Below are positions 1 to 11,873 of a stretch of DNA of 64,000 nucleotides, in pieces (within the stretch, counting starts at the first letter, position 1; each line of letters starts with the position of its first letter). The notes under the pieces are model-generated. The model was not told where the DNA came from, ran no database searches, and saw nothing but the letters and a program-made list of their open reading frames with translations. The stretch covers positions 353,473 to 417,472 of the forward strand of contig JBBHKE010000905.1 of NCBI GenBank assembly GCA_037447655.1. The letters are read 5' to 3'. Origin of the DNA: Zygnema cylindricum (taxonomy: Eukaryota > Streptophyta > Zygnematophyceae > Zygnematales > Zygnemataceae). A program made the translations under genes and the position numbers.

Positions 1-1424
1 CATTTCGGTCTAATGTTTGAGAGGTTGTTTTTTTTTTTGCCCTCTCCGCTTCCGTTTTTTTTTTTTTAAGGGCTCCAATTGGAAAAACCTATTGTGGCGT
101 CGTGCGGGACAGGTGTCACAGCTTGCGTGTTGGCCTTGGTAAATTCCTCCTTGTCCTTTTCTGCATTATTTTTTATCATTTTTTGGAGGATTTTGTCTTT
201 TTTCACACCATCCCTTACCTTTTCCTGGAGAATTTTGACCTTTTCTATGAAGTTTTCTTGCCTATTTTGGAAGATTTGTCTTCTTTTGCATTGATTTTTG
301 CCTTTTTTTAGAGATTTTTTGGCCTTTTCTTCAAATTTTTGCATTTTTTTTTTTGTTGGAGAGTTTGTAATCTGGCTTTACCTGGTGGATTTTTTTTGTT
401 TTTTTTTTTTTCCTGGGGGGTTTCTAAATTAGGCTTTATTTCAATTGGGAAAGAAAAATGTTCCGGTTTACGACGGTTCCTGGACTGAATGGGGGGGGAG
501 GGAAGATACTCCCGTCGTCAAGGCTACGGAAACGTCGAAAATTCCGGTTTGAAAGGTAAAAATAATAGATTCGATTTGAAAAATAGAAATCAAAATAATA
601 ATGGTTGCTAGCTGAAAAATAGAAAAAAAAAAAAAAAAATTGAGTGAAAAGTGAAGAAGGAAAATGAAATAAAGTGAAAGAAAAATGGAATTCGAGAAAA
701 AAATTAAAAGGAGAGAATTAAGGAAATGTAATGGAAGTGAAGGAAAAAAACAAAAACAAATTTGATGGTTTTGATTTTTCAAGTGATATGAGAATGGTAA
801 TCTGAGAACTTTGTGTGTTTTTATGAAGAAAAAATGAGAAAATGAAAAAAGTAAAAATGAAAAAAATGAAAAAGGAATCTAAAAGTTAGAGCTTTAGGAG
901 GTAGAAAGATTTTTGGCGTGAATTTTATCTTTTTTTTTTTTTTTTATTATATGTGAGCTTTGGTTACACAATGTTTTTTCATTGTTAATGTTAATATCAA
1001 TCCAATTGTGAGTTTTGAAAGCAGTGTTAAGAATGGTAGTGAAACAAATTGTCGTAAATGCACCACAATGTCAAATGTGTTTTCTTTTTCTTGTTTTATG
1101 TTTATTTTACTTGTTACGTGACCCACTTTTGTGTTGCCTTTTCCTTTCGTGTGTTCCATGTACTCAAATGAACACGACTTTATTAAAAATGATCACGGTA
1201 ATGCATTTGAGTACATGAGAACAAAAATTGAAGGCAAAAACGATACTGAAAAACTGAAGTAGAAAATAACAAATGCTATGCATCTCATAAACAACGAAAA
1301 TTTCAACATCCATTGAAATAAAGTCATCCATAATATTGAGGTGTGCATATTCACACTCTTTCCTAGTAGCATCCCTGCATCCACTTCAACATGTCCAGTC
1401 GTTTGATCAAAGACTTCAATCAAG
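1..1424. other. Low-complexity flank, no gene seen
   Basis: The first 450 bases hold long T and pyrimidine runs on the + strand. About 540-930 is A-rich and purine-rich, with short poly-A runs. The short open frames here have low-complexity translations rich in K or F and match no family I know. I see no LTR, splice-supported gene or RNA gene. Confidence 0.6.
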
Positions 1425-1429
1425 GGAAG

Positions 1430-1913
1430 TGTAACAGGGTTACAGAATTGGGTACTTAGTGGTTGGGGGCTAGGCTGCTATTGTTGCGATTCCAGAGCAG
1501 CGCAGCTGCGATCCCAGATTAGCGCAGCATAGCAACTTAGTAGCACAGCAGCGCAGCATAGCAACTTAGTAGCGCAGCAGCGCAACAGCGCAGCATAGCA
1601 ACGCCGCAGAATGTAGATGGAACTTTATGGTTCTAGAAGGAAGTTTTGGATAGATCTCGGTTGGCCGCGAAAGCCCACGTGTACAGCTGTATAGTACTAG
1701 GTTGACTAGCAGTTAGCTAGTTTAAATAGGCGAGTAGACCGAGTGAATGAGACCGAAGTAGACCTACACAGCTAGCGCAACCTTGTACTCTCTCAAGTAA
1801 TAAAGCTCAACTTGTCTGTGAGTTTTGTGTATTCCTGTTGTTGCTACGGGAAGATCCTTGGTGTTTTCCGCTGTGCACTGTAACGTGTTGAGGTGTATTT
1901 TGCCTCTTTTACA
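1430..1913 (+). repeat. G1 5' LTR
   Basis: 484 bases, TG...CA termini. The middle (about 1490-1620) is a degenerate array of GCGCAGCATAGCAACTTAG-like units, which differs in unit number from the 3' LTR. A TTTAAATAG stretch near 1721 could be the TATA element, and AATAAAG at 1799-1805 is a plausible poly(A) signal. Both roles are inferred. Confidence 0.93.
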
Positions 1914-1914
1914 T

Positions 1915-1926
1915 TGGTATCAGAGC
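1915..1926 (+). promoter_or_regulatory. G1 primer-binding site (tRNA-iMet 3' end)
   Basis: TGGTATCAGAGC begins 2 bases after the LTR. It is the classic plant LTR-retrotransposon primer site, complementary to the 3' end of initiator tRNA-Met. Confidence 0.95.
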
Positions 1927-1947
1927 AATCACCCGTGACTCGACAGC

Positions 1948-2930
1948 ATGGACGAACACGGCGTATCCACTACAGAAATGTTGGCGCAAGTGTTGAGGGA
2001 GTTGGAAAGTGTGAGGTTACAGAACGCTCAGCTGAGTAACACTGTCACAGCTTTGGAGTCGCGTATTAGGGAGCGACCCCATGGAGGCGTAGAGAGAGAC
2101 TCCCGGAGACCGAAATTAAGAATTCCCGACGAGTTTGACCCTGCAAGACACATAAGCCTTGATTCATGGCTATTCTCCGTGACGAACTATCTCGAGAATT
2201 TTCCTAGTCTGTCGGACCGAGAAAGATTCACTACGCGGGTGGTCTTCTTAAAGGGGCAGCGGGGGCTTGGTGGAGAACATTGGTAGAGGACGATGAGTTA
2301 CCGACCGTCTGGGCGCTCTTCGTTCAACTCCTCCGCGACACTTGGCAGCGCGTCAACACGATGAAGGCGGCGAGAGATAAGATCGCAGTATTGAAGCAAC
2401 GAACTTCAGTGATGGAGTTTACGCAGCGGTTCTTGGAGTTCAAAGTTCAAATACCTACGATGACGGAGGATGAAGCCGTGGATCGCTTCGTGAAGGGGCT
2501 TAAGTCGTCTATTCGTAGAGATGTGGAACAATGGCTTGCTCGGGAAAGCACGACTCCTCCTCTCTCGGCAATCATCCAGTTTGCGGAGCGGACCGATTCG
2601 GTCGACTTTAACTTCCGGAGACCTTATCACTACGGGTCGAGCAGTAGCGGAGGAAACCGACGAGACGAAGGTCCAACCCCCATGGAGCTCGGCGCAATTA
2701 ATGAGGATAAGGAAGCGGTCAACTTCCTGCAAAAAAAGAAGAAAAACACCAAGACCAAGACCAATGACTTGTCCCCCGAGGAAATCCAGCGGAGAAGGCA
2801 AAATGGCCTGTGCTTCCAGTGCGGTTCTCCAGATCATATGGCTCGAGAGTGTCCAAAACGGAAAGTTCCCAAAAAGGGAAAACTTACCGTTATGAGGTTA
2901 GTCGGTGGAGGAGGAAACCCTTTGATATTT
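1948..2930 (+). pseudogene. G1 gag (capsid/nucleocapsid), frameshifted
   Basis: Starts at the ATG 21 bases after the primer site. The first part (1948-2286) has an N-terminal coiled-coil-like stretch (LRELESVRLQNAQLSNTV) and then a typical gypsy capsid segment (DEFDPARHISLDSWL). Near 2255 a G-run frameshift ends this frame, and the capsid continues in the frame of 2280-3500 (LRDTWQRVNTMKAARDKI). A CCHC zinc knuckle, CFQCGSPDHMAREC, lies around 2811-2852 and would bind the genomic RNA. The frameshift means no intact Gag can be made from this copy. Confidence 0.88.
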
Positions 2931-4990
2931 CGGTGTCTAATAGGAGTAAGTGCAGCTAACTTCATGGTGGACTCTGGAGCATCGGGGAACTTCATTAACG
3001 AGGCGACGGTGAAAAGGTTGAAACTTCCTCTTGTGGTACTAAATAATCATCACTCGGTACAATTGGCCGACGGAAGTTCCTTATCCATTACCCATCGTAC
3101 CCCGAGGTTACGAGTCGGCATTGGGAAATTCCGATGGTACGACACGCTTCATGTATTACCTCTTGGGGACCATGAGGTAATCTTGGGGAAGCCGTGGCTG
3201 AAAAAATGGAATTCGACAATTGATTGGAGAAGTGGCGCCATGAGAGTGAAGAAAGGTGAAGAAGAGTTCGAGGTAAAAGCGGGAGCGGCTGGTAAGGGAG
3301 CGGAAAAGGGACGCCTGCTTTCGGCCTTACAGCTTAATAGGGCACTCAAGAAAGGGGAAACAATTGGTATGGCGGTCGTCCAGCTAATGGAGGAGGGGAA
3401 GGAGGAGATTCGGAAGAATGGAAGAAGAAGGACCCCGACTTCGACTCCAAAGAAAGTGACGACATTGGAAAGACTTCCGAGGAGGCCCCGGAAGTCGTGA
3501 CAAAACTTCTCGAGGAGTACGCAGATGTATTTCCCCAGAAGCTCCCCGAAGGATTACCTCCGAAGCGCGAAGTAGACCATAGGATAGAGCTTGTTCTTGG
3601 AGTGGTACCCCCGGCTAATCGGATGTACAAGATGAGCTACACCGAGTTGGACGAATTGAAAAAGCAACTCGCGGAGTTGGTCGAAGCCGGAGCAATCGAA
3701 CCAAGCAAGTCACCGTATGGAGCCCACGTTCTCTTTGTGAACAAGAAAGATGGAGGTTTCCGTATGTGTGTAGACTACCGAGCGCTGAACAAATTAACGG
3801 TGAAGAATGCGTACCCCTTGCCGAGGATAGACGAATTGTTGGATCGACTTCGAGGTGCTAAATATTTTTCGAAATTAGACTTGCTGAGCGGCTACCACCA
3901 GATTAGAATTGCCGAGGAAGATGAGGAGAAAACGGCGTTCAGAACTCGATACGGTCATTTCCAGTTCCGGGTAATGCCGTTCGGGTTGACTAACGCACCA
4001 GCGACCTTTATGCATTTAATGAATTCCATCTTTCGGCAATAGCTGGACGCGTTTGTGATCGTCTTCTTAGATGACATATTGGTGTATAGCCGAACGAAGG
4101 AAGAACATATGAAGCATTTACGGACGGTCCTACAAGTTCTTCGGGAGCATAAATTATACGCAAAAAGAAGTAAATGTGACTTCTTCAAGGAGAGGATTGA
4201 TTTTTTAGGCCATGTGGTGAGCCGAGATGGAATCGCAGTGGACCCAAATAAAACAAAGGCCGTTAAAGAGTGGCCGCAGCCGGCGAATATCACGGAGTTA
4301 CGGAGCTTTCTAGGACTATGCTCCTATTATCGACGTTTTGTCGAAGGTTTCGCAAAAATCACTGCACCGCTCACAGAATTGCTCAAGAATGATGTGCCTT
4401 ATGAATGGAAAGCGGCGCAAAGGGCAGCTTTTAACACGCTAAAGGAGCGGTTGGTTACCGCCCCTGTGTTAGCGGTCCCCGATCCGGATCTACCTTGGAC
4501 GATAATTACCGACGCTAGCGATATGGCTATTGGAGCGATCCTTATGCAGGATCAAGGAAAAGACCTCCAACCCATCGCCTACGACAGTCGCAAACTAAAG
4601 GCAGCGGAGTTAAACTGGGCCACCCATGAGAAGGAGACAATGGCTATTATCAATGCGTTCGAGGTTTAGAAGTGTTACGTTCAAGGGAAACGGATCACAG
4701 TTATCACGGATCACCACGCATTACAATATCTCCAAACTCAGCCGAAGTTGTCCAATAAACAAGTACGCTGGATGACGTTCTTGCAAACCTTCGGTCCAAA
4801 ACTTGTTATACAATATAGGCCGGACAAGATGAACCCGACGGATGCGCTGTCAAGAAGACCTGGCGTCGCTGCGCCAGCAGCGGAGCAACAACCGCAAGCA
4901 CCGCAACAGAGGAACAGAGACTTTGTGACAGAGAAAAGCGCAGCGTCGACCACAGCGCAAGATTCGACGCTCAGCGCAGTCACCAGTACG
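2931..4990 (+). pseudogene. G1 pol: protease, reverse transcriptase, RNase H (broken)
   Basis: Protease: MVDSGASGNFI near 2964, with the catalytic DSG intact. The frame breaks near 3500, and RT continues at 3497-4042 ([55 protein letters not shown], quoted in pieces). A TAG at 4040-4042 interrupts RT. After it comes the catalytic [10 protein letters not shown] (about 4061-4090), a variant of the YxDD box with both aspartates kept, then LGHVV and [14 protein letters not shown]. RNase H follows with [12 protein letters not shown] near 4510 and HEKETMAI near 4628. A second TAG at 4667-4669 falls where a tryptophan is usual. The RNase H tail runs to about 4850, and a Q/A-rich linker leads to integrase. 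Confidence 0.92.
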
Positions 4991-6676
4991 GTGCAAGTGG
5001 ACGACCAGTGGTTAAGTCGAATAAAGGCCGCCTACGGCGACGATGATTCCCTAAAGGAACTCATCAAACGGAGGGTACTCGTTCGAACCGCCAATGGTAT
5101 GTGGCCGTATAGACCGAGCAAGACGATACGGCTTTATCTGCCAACAAATACAGAACTTCGTCACACGATTCTTCGAATGAGTCACGACGAGCCGCTCAGT
5201 GGACATTTTGGGCGGGATAAAACAACCGCGCGTGTCGCTGAGGCGTATTACTGGCCAAACATGACTCGAGACATTGCAGAATATGTCCGGACGTGTGACT
5301 CGTGCAATAGAAACAAATCGGATTCAGGGCAACAAGGCTTGTTACACCCCCCTCCCAAAACCATCTGTTCCTTGGGAGGCGATTCCGATGGATTTCATCG
5401 TGGCCCTTCCCCGGACGAAGGAGGGTTACGACTCAATCTTCGTCGTCGTGGATTACTTGACGAAAATGGCACATTTTCTACCCATGACCACTACAGCTAC
5501 TGCACGAGATATTGCAGACTTATTCTTTCGGGAAAGATTCCGCCATCACGGTCTTCGAAAAGGATCGTAAGCGACCGCGATCGAAAATTCGTGAGCCACT
5601 TTTGGCAAAATCTATTTGCGTTATGCGGAACGCAGCAGGCCATGTCCACAGCCTACCACCCTCAAACTGATGGTCAGACTGAAAGGGTGAATCGAACCTT
5701 GGAGGAAGCATTGCGGGCTTATGTCTCGGTGCACCAAACGGATTGGGTGGACCATTTAACGGCGATCGAGATAACATACAATAGTGCAGTACACTCGTCA
5801 ACGAATGCTACGCCATTCTCCCTCAATAGACGACAACCCACCCTTCCCAAAAACTTATTGGTAGCAGACTGCCAAACACCGGCTGCTCTGGACTTTGCCA
5901 AAACTTTGCAAGGGAACCTGGAAAAGGCGACCAAGGCGCTCCAAATGGCAAAGGATCGTCAAAAATCGCAGGCCGACGCTCACCCGGAAAGACATCGTCT
6001 TCTGTGTGGGGGACAAGTTTTGCCTGAATATGGTGAACCTCTCCTTGCCTGGTGCCCTCTCTAAAAAGATGGACCAAAGTTCACGCGCCCATTCACAATT
6101 CTTTCCCGTGTGGGCGACGTAGCGTACAAGTTGGATATCCCGACGGCCTGGCATATCCACAATGTTTTCCATGTTTCCCTTCTTAAACCATTCCGCGATC
6201 CTGATTTAATGTTCCCTAATCGACTACAACATACTCCTTTACCACCTGTTCGAGGAACCTCAAACGAGTTTGAGGTGGAAGAGATCCTTCAGTCACGTCA
6301 CTCTCGGAATTCCAACTCCACTCAATACTTGGTGCGTTGGAAGGGTTACGGTGCTGAAGACGACTCTTCGGTGGACAAAATGGATCTGCATTCCCCGGAG
6401 TTGCTGCGCTGGTTTCAGCGGAGTGAGGACACTCAGCCTTACCGGAGGGGCAATCGCTGCGGCCGCAACAAAGGAGCGAATCGCAATGGCGCAACCAATC
6501 GCAATCATAATGGGGACGCGGCAAATGACCGCAGCGAGGATGTTACCACACCGCAGCGCCGTAGCAGCGCAGCCACCGCAGCGCAACATGGTCACGATGA
6601 CGTCAGAGGATCGCAACACCATCGCTGCACTGACAGGAAAGCGCAACGGCGCAATTATGTTTCACTATGTAGGTGA
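4991..6676 (+). pseudogene. G1 integrase with C-terminal chromodomain (broken)
   Basis: An HHCC zinc-binding domain is visible at about 5150-5330 (H..H in MSHDEPLSGHFGRDKT, then CDSCNRNK). The DDE core has D in MDFIVALP (about 5390), D in VSDRDRKF (about 5570) and E in DGQTERVNRT (about 5680). It is split by paired frameshifts near 5345 and 5565, so the first D lies in a different frame from the other two. Another indel near 6000-6100 precedes the C-terminal segment (WHIHNVFHVSLLKPF). A chromodomain follows at about 6260-6400 (FEVEEILQSR, then QYLVRWKGYGAEDDS). The third aromatic-cage position, usually W, is S here. Chromodomains steer integration to methylated-histone chromatin. The 6420-6676 tail is rich in N, R, Q and A and is not a known domain. 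Confidence 0.9.
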
Positions 6677-6914
6677 CGACGAACCCTCGGTTTCGCCGCA
6701 GCAGCGCAGTTTTCTAAATGTTCGACACTGCGATACCCTCGCACGCTGCGACGCTTCGCACAGTCCAAAAGTGAAACCCTCAACCCCCGTGAATACCGCC
6801 GCCATTTGTCCTCACGACAAACCTAGTCTCGACAGCTTGAAAACTGCTTCTCTCCGCACAATCAGTTTACCTTCGCTTTTGGAGCTACCAGAATTGTCTG
6901 GTTCAGCAGTGTCT

Positions 6915-8188
6915 ATGGCGTCGTCGTCCTCTCCACCACCGAAAAGGAGGAGACTGGTACGGGTGGGACAAGGAGACCCGAACCGTCTCGAGAGATTGCT
7001 AAGGGCGGCGGAGGCCATGGTGGAAGCAAGCAGGCGAAGAGAAGTAGAAGTGGAGCCGGAACCGGAGGAAAGCGCCAGTAGCGAGGCAGGACCGGCAGAA
7101 ACCAGTGGAGGGGAGGGGTCAGAAAACTCACAGGACCCTGAATACACCCCAACTCGGGAAGGTGATCAGGAATTTCAAGCGGATCATGAGCTGTCGGAGG
7201 CGGAGGAACCGGAACGCGAACCAACGCCTCCGCCAATTGAGGAGCGCGCCTCAGATCTGGAGGTGATGCGGGACCAAACAAGGAGAGCACCGCGGACGAG
7301 CAGTCGTCTGAAAGCGCGGAGAGGAAGGCAGAGGAACAATACCCCAGCGGTGACGATGTGTTTCTCTTGCGCGAAAACCTAAGAGATTCGGAGGAGGAGA
7401 TTGAATAGAGAGAGGAAATACCCGACTACCTCTTCCCACTACCGGTCGACACCCAGCATCCGGACCTCGCTTTCAGCTTTGCCAAAAGGTTTTATTGGAA
7501 CCCCTCGGAGTGGCCCAAGGAATGGCGTATAGGGAAGCCTGGAGATCCTATTCGTATCCCTGCCGACGTTCCGTCACACCCAGCGTGGAATTTCATGCGG
7601 ACCAAGGACCTGGGGAATAATCATAAAGGCTATGTGCAGTTGAATCCTCACACCTTACCGTTTGTGGAAGTGGTAGAGGACAACTACAGGTACAGGATTG
7701 ATGTTCCCGGGTTACTCCGCCATTATCACCCGTAGGATGTCCGCCTCCACGATATCATCTCTCGAGCGGAGGTCACCTTTGAGGTGCGAGTACTGAAGCT
7801 AGCTAGAAGGAATGCTCTGCAGCGGGCCCGAGCTGCAAGGAAACACGTGTCCTTCAAATTACGGAAGGCACCTCGGTGGGAACCGGCGGACGAGGAACCA
7901 GAGGAAGTTCCCCCAGTGGCTGAACCCGAAGAACCTAGGATTCCGGCACCAGAGGAGCCTGCATCGGCAGTCGTTCCGCAACAACCCAAAGTACCCGAGG
8001 TTGAGGAAGGGGAAAATCAGGTTCGAAAACGCATCACTCGGAGGCGGTTGGCAGCTGCAGATCATCACATCGAGTTACATGAGACCCGATGTGAACAGCT
8101 CCAAAATCAACTCGACGCCCTTCGCCAAGAGTTCGAAGAGTATCGCGAGGAAACATATGACATACTCCGGCAATTGCAGTTTCCCTGA
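6915..8188 (+). pseudogene. G1 extra 3' ORF of unknown function (broken)
   Basis: Sense-strand coding DNA between the chromodomain and the 3' LTR. It opens at the ATG at 6915. The N-terminal part (to about 7380) has a basic, NLS-like PPPKRRRLVR, then an acidic E/P/S-rich segment (VEPEPEESASSEAG). The frame shifts between about 7240 and 7290. The continuing frame has TAG stops at 7406-7408 and 7733-7735 and encodes a W/P/Y-rich segment (WNPSEWPKEWRIGKPGD) that looks like an ordered domain. The C-terminal part (7784-8188) has a proline/glutamate stretch, a basic patch (RKRITRRRLAAA) and a coiled-coil end (ETRCEQLQNQLDALRQEFEE). I see no signal peptide, membrane segment or furin site, so it does not look like Env. 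I do not recognise the family. The ancestral product would be about 420 residues. Confidence 0.6.
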
Positions 8189-8219
8189 GTCAATCAAAGT
8201 TCACGGGACGCTGAACCCT

Positions 8220-8232
8220 TAGTGGGAGGCAC
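8220..8232 (+). promoter_or_regulatory. G1 polypurine tract
   Basis: AGTGGGAGGCAC-type purine-rich stretch directly before the 3' LTR, in the place where plus-strand DNA synthesis would be primed. It is short and imperfect. Confidence 0.6.
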
Positions 8233-8751
8233 TGTAACAGGGTTACAGATTTGGGTACTTAGTGGCTGGGGCTAGGCTGCTATAGTTGCGATTTCAGAGC
8301 AACGCAGTTGCGATTCCAGAGCAGCGCAGCTGCGATTCCAGACCAGCGCAGCATAGCAACTTAGTAGCAACTTAGTAGCACAGCAGCGCAGCAGCGCAGC
8401 ATAGCAACTTAGTTGCGCAGCAGCGCAGCATAGCAACGCCGCAGAATGTAGATGGAACTGTATAGTTCTAGAAGGAAGTTTTGGATAGATCTCGGTTGGC
8501 CGCGAAGGCCCACGTGTACAGCTGTATAGTACTAGGTTGACTAGCAGTTAGCTAGTTTAAATAGGCGAATAGACCGAGTGAATGAGACACTGAAAGTAGA
8601 CCTACACAGCTAGCGCATCCTTGTACTCTCTCAAGTAATAAAGCTCAACTTGTCTGTGAGTTATGTGTATTCCTGCTGTTGCTACGGGAAGATCCTTGGT
8701 GTTTTCCGTTGTGCACTGTAACGTGTTGAGGTGTATTTTGCCTCTTTTACA
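8233..8751 (+). repeat. G1 3' LTR
   Basis: 519 bases, same termini as the 5' LTR. It is longer mainly because the GCGCAGCATAGCAACTTAG-like array has extra units (about 8290-8445). Point differences from the 5' LTR show that the insertion is not recent. Confidence 0.93.
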
Positions 8752-9236
8752 AGAAGGTTTTCGTTGACATTATCATATTAGTAAGGAAAAGAGAAAGAGG
8801 AAGTTTCACCCCGTTTGTACCCTTGGACTAAGATGTGGTACCATCGCGCTTTTTAATTTAATCTCCTTTTATTTTTTTTTAGTTTGGAGGGTATATTAAT
8901 GAGCGAGGGCGAATAAAGGCAACAAGGTCGTCCACATGAGTGTCAATCGCATAAGAAAGAGTAGCCAAACCACTATTAGTTGAAGAAAAGAGTGGAAGTA
9001 GAGTGTTGGTTATAAGCTAAAAGGTTCCCAAATAAAAGTGGTTTAAGACAATTTGAGAAAGAGTGATGACAAGCTCTAATAAATTTTCGATCCATCGTAT
9101 TGAATGTATTTAAATCATCAACTTGGGGACCAACCAATTTGGATGCCCGAATATCGTGAAGCACGATGTCACATCCCCCTCTACCTAGTATTCATCCTAC
9201 AGGTGGGGCGCCCATCAATCATGAAATGTTGGCAAG

Positions 9237-9435
9237 AATAGTACAAAAAGCATGTGGCACCAATTGGTATAATATTTTCCCCAAAAAGATGGAGGGGATG
9301 GTGGTACATCCTCCCTGTTTGGTTTGATGTGGGCGATAATTGTACAAAAGGCACGAGCCGCCAATGGGTATATTACTTCTCCCAAAAAGATGGACTGTAT
9401 CTCTCTGTTTGGTTTGATGTGAGCTATTATACAAA
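9237..9435. repeat. Degenerate tandem repeat, about two units
   Basis: Two units of about 95-105 bases share GTACAAAA(A/G)GCA, CCAAAAAGATGGA and CTGTTTGGTTTGATGTG. A third, partial unit starts at TATACAAAAAGTTGG. Function unknown. Confidence 0.7.
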
Positions 9436-11749
9436 AAGTTGGAGGAGAACATGAATCTTGGGAGGGTTATTTCCAGTGGCAACAAGGGAATGGACTTGGA
9501 AAACCTTATGAAAGCTTCGCACTCCCTGTTTAAGGGGGGTAGTTATTGCGAAAGAAGTCATAACAGTTCCAGAAAAACCTCTTGCTCAAAGATGGGGAGA
9601 AGTCTCAAGTGCCTCGATGTCAGCGGATGGAGCGCCCGAAGGACTTCGACTGTCGCAAAAGTGAGTGGAGTAATTTTGAATGCTTAGAGGGCCCTAAACG
9701 CCATATAAAGCTCATAAACACGACTTGAAAGGAAAACGCTTCGATAAAAGGAAGGGGCAATCGAAAGCGCGTGTGTATAACTTGGCGGAAAGTAAGCACC
9801 AAAAATAGGGTCCTTGTGCTCAACATGGAGAACATTATAATCACCTCAAATTTAACGCCTACAACAAGGCATAGTCCCATGAGTGTCACTTGCACCCTTG
9901 AAAGCTGGAAAGACGACAATTCGACGAGAAAACAAGAGAAAGAGGAGCTAAGGAATCGATGTCTATCGGGTGTGGAGAGATGTGGGATAAAGGGAGACGA
10001 AGTGTGTCCCATACCAAAGGCCATTTGGCTTAAAACCTTACGAGGGATTCTAAAATCATAAGCCCCTAAGACATCAAGATCCCGTGGAAAGGGTGTGTGC
10101 TTTTGCCGGTGGGGAATAGTGTTGAGGGGGGTAGGAAAGTACCGTTGTTGTCGGACGAGGGGAAGGGAGGGATAGAGTACTTGAGTACTACTGGTGTTGG
10201 GGGTGAGGATGATTTTGCAACTACAACAAAGAATTATCTCGTTGGCAAATTTTTAAGGTAAAACATTGTTACAATAAGTAGGTGATTTGAGCAAGAACTG
10301 GAATATCTTTTCATCATTTGGGTTTAAGTGGAGCACAGCTGATGATATTGCATGCATATTCACGATATCGGACACATGCACGACAAACATGATGGTTTAA
10401 GTTGCGTTAGTTTAAGAGAAATTATTAGATCATATTGGCATTAACGACGCTTATGGATGCATACATTGTTATATCATATTCGATACACCATAGGAATGAT
10501 GTTGTTTTGCATATTTGGATTTTGACCCTCTTTTGATAAAATCTTGTGATTATATAACTTTCAAATTTCATATTTTAGTGTAATTTTGTATTTGATAGTA
10601 TGGAAATACTTAAAGGTGTGTGGACATATAAAATGATTCCTTAACTTTTGACAGCTGCAACACTAAAATCAATTGTAACTTGTAAGGTTCCATGTAGTTA
10701 AATATCGTTGGGTATGAGATTTTGTAGACAATTTGTTGTGGACTTCAAAAATTGTCTCGCAAGGATATTCAACGATTGTACCAAATCACCAGAAGGCAAA
10801 ATCATACAATTTTTTTTTTTTAAGTTTGTGAGGATTAGATTAAATTAACATATGTTTAGAAATAAAAAGCAATCGTTGGTCAAAGTGTCTTAACATGTTG
10901 GAATGGCGATGTGTCCTAGGAAGAAAGAGCGTGATTATAAGCATCACAATGTTATGGATTTCTTTCTTACTTGCAGTCGAGATATTTGGTTTTTTTTTGC
11001 ATTCCTCTCTATTTGTGGTCGTCATTTTTTCGAGAGGCGAGACCTTGGGAGCCCTCCCGCATCTATCATTATTTTTTTTTGTTGTCAGCGTTTATCTCAG
11101 GCCTTACAATAAGTGCAAGCTTTTATCCTCCTTCTATCTTATATTATTGTTTTGGATCATCAACTTTTTGTGAACTTCCCTCAACTTGCTCCGCCGAGCC
11201 CAAGCGATTTTTGCTGAAGTTTGGATTGGGAGTTTCTCTCTGGCACGTTATTTTGTTGTTGTTTTTGTGATTGTCGTTCATTTAAATGTTTGTGTTGTTT
11301 CATTTCGCACTGTTTTCCTGTTTCTTTGCTTCCACCCGGTTCTGTTTTCCAGTTGGGCATTTGCCTTTTTTATTTTGTTTTCATGTCCCCAAATTTTTTA
11401 CCATCAGTTTTTTCTTTAAGTACACCGTGAATGGCTACTAGTGTTAATGTTTTTTTAGCCACTTCAAGCATATTTTCTCCGTGCACACTTATCGGATTTC
11501 AGATCTGACGGTTGCGATTGAATATTTAACATTCTCGGCTTCCAATTGAAGCCTTCAAATTGAAAACCCGACAACTGTTAAGCGGCGAAAAAAAATATCA
11601 GCACTAATAGCGATACAAGGTGTAGTCTACAACTCGAATATGGCCGGGCATCAGTCCTTAGTTGGAATCCTGTTCCGTGAGGGCAAATCTAGTCTGACAA
11701 CTATTTAAAATTTTCAATCCCAGTTTGTCCTCGTTGGCATATTCTAATT

Positions 11750-11873
11750 TAGTGCGAGAAACGTGGCAGATTATGGTCCACTTCAATAAATAGCGTAAAA
11801 AATAATTAGTGTTGTTGATTCTAATTTAGTGCGAGAAACATGGCAGATTATGGTCCACTTCAATAAATAGCGT
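11750..11873. repeat. Direct tandem repeat, about 68-base unit
   Basis: CTAATTTAGTGCGAGAAAC, GGCAGATTATGGTCCACTTC and AATAAATAGCGT occur in the same order twice, at about 11752 and 11820. The second unit is shorter at its end. Confidence 0.8.

Larger units (their letters stand above)
1430..8751 (+). mobile_element. G1: Ty3/gypsy chromovirus, full length but decayed
   Basis: A complete LTR retrotransposon of about 7.3 kb. It has two similar LTRs (1430-1913 and 8233-8751), each starting TGTAACAGGG and ending TTTTACA, a tRNA-Met primer site after the 5' LTR and a purine tract before the 3' LTR. The flanks GGAAG (1425-1429) and AGAAG (8752-8756) fit a 5-base target duplication with one mismatch. 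The internal order is gag, zinc knuckle, protease, reverse transcriptase, RNase H, integrase and chromodomain, followed by an extra ORF. The integrase-after-RT order and the chromodomain place it among chromoviruses. Several frameshifts and in-frame stops make it non-functional. Confidence 0.95.

Noticed and set aside
66-344. Basic protein encoded on the minus strand of the poly-T region
   Set aside because: Its K/E/Q-rich translation is what poly-T/pyrimidine DNA gives on the other strand.
6915-8188. An envelope gene making G1 a retrovirus
   Set aside because: No signal peptide, membrane span or cleavage site is visible. The protein is hydrophilic with NLS-like and coiled-coil parts.
9219-10061. 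Possible old coding region
   Set aside because: Open frames on both strands are short and track a degenerate tandem repeat. No protein family could be recognised.
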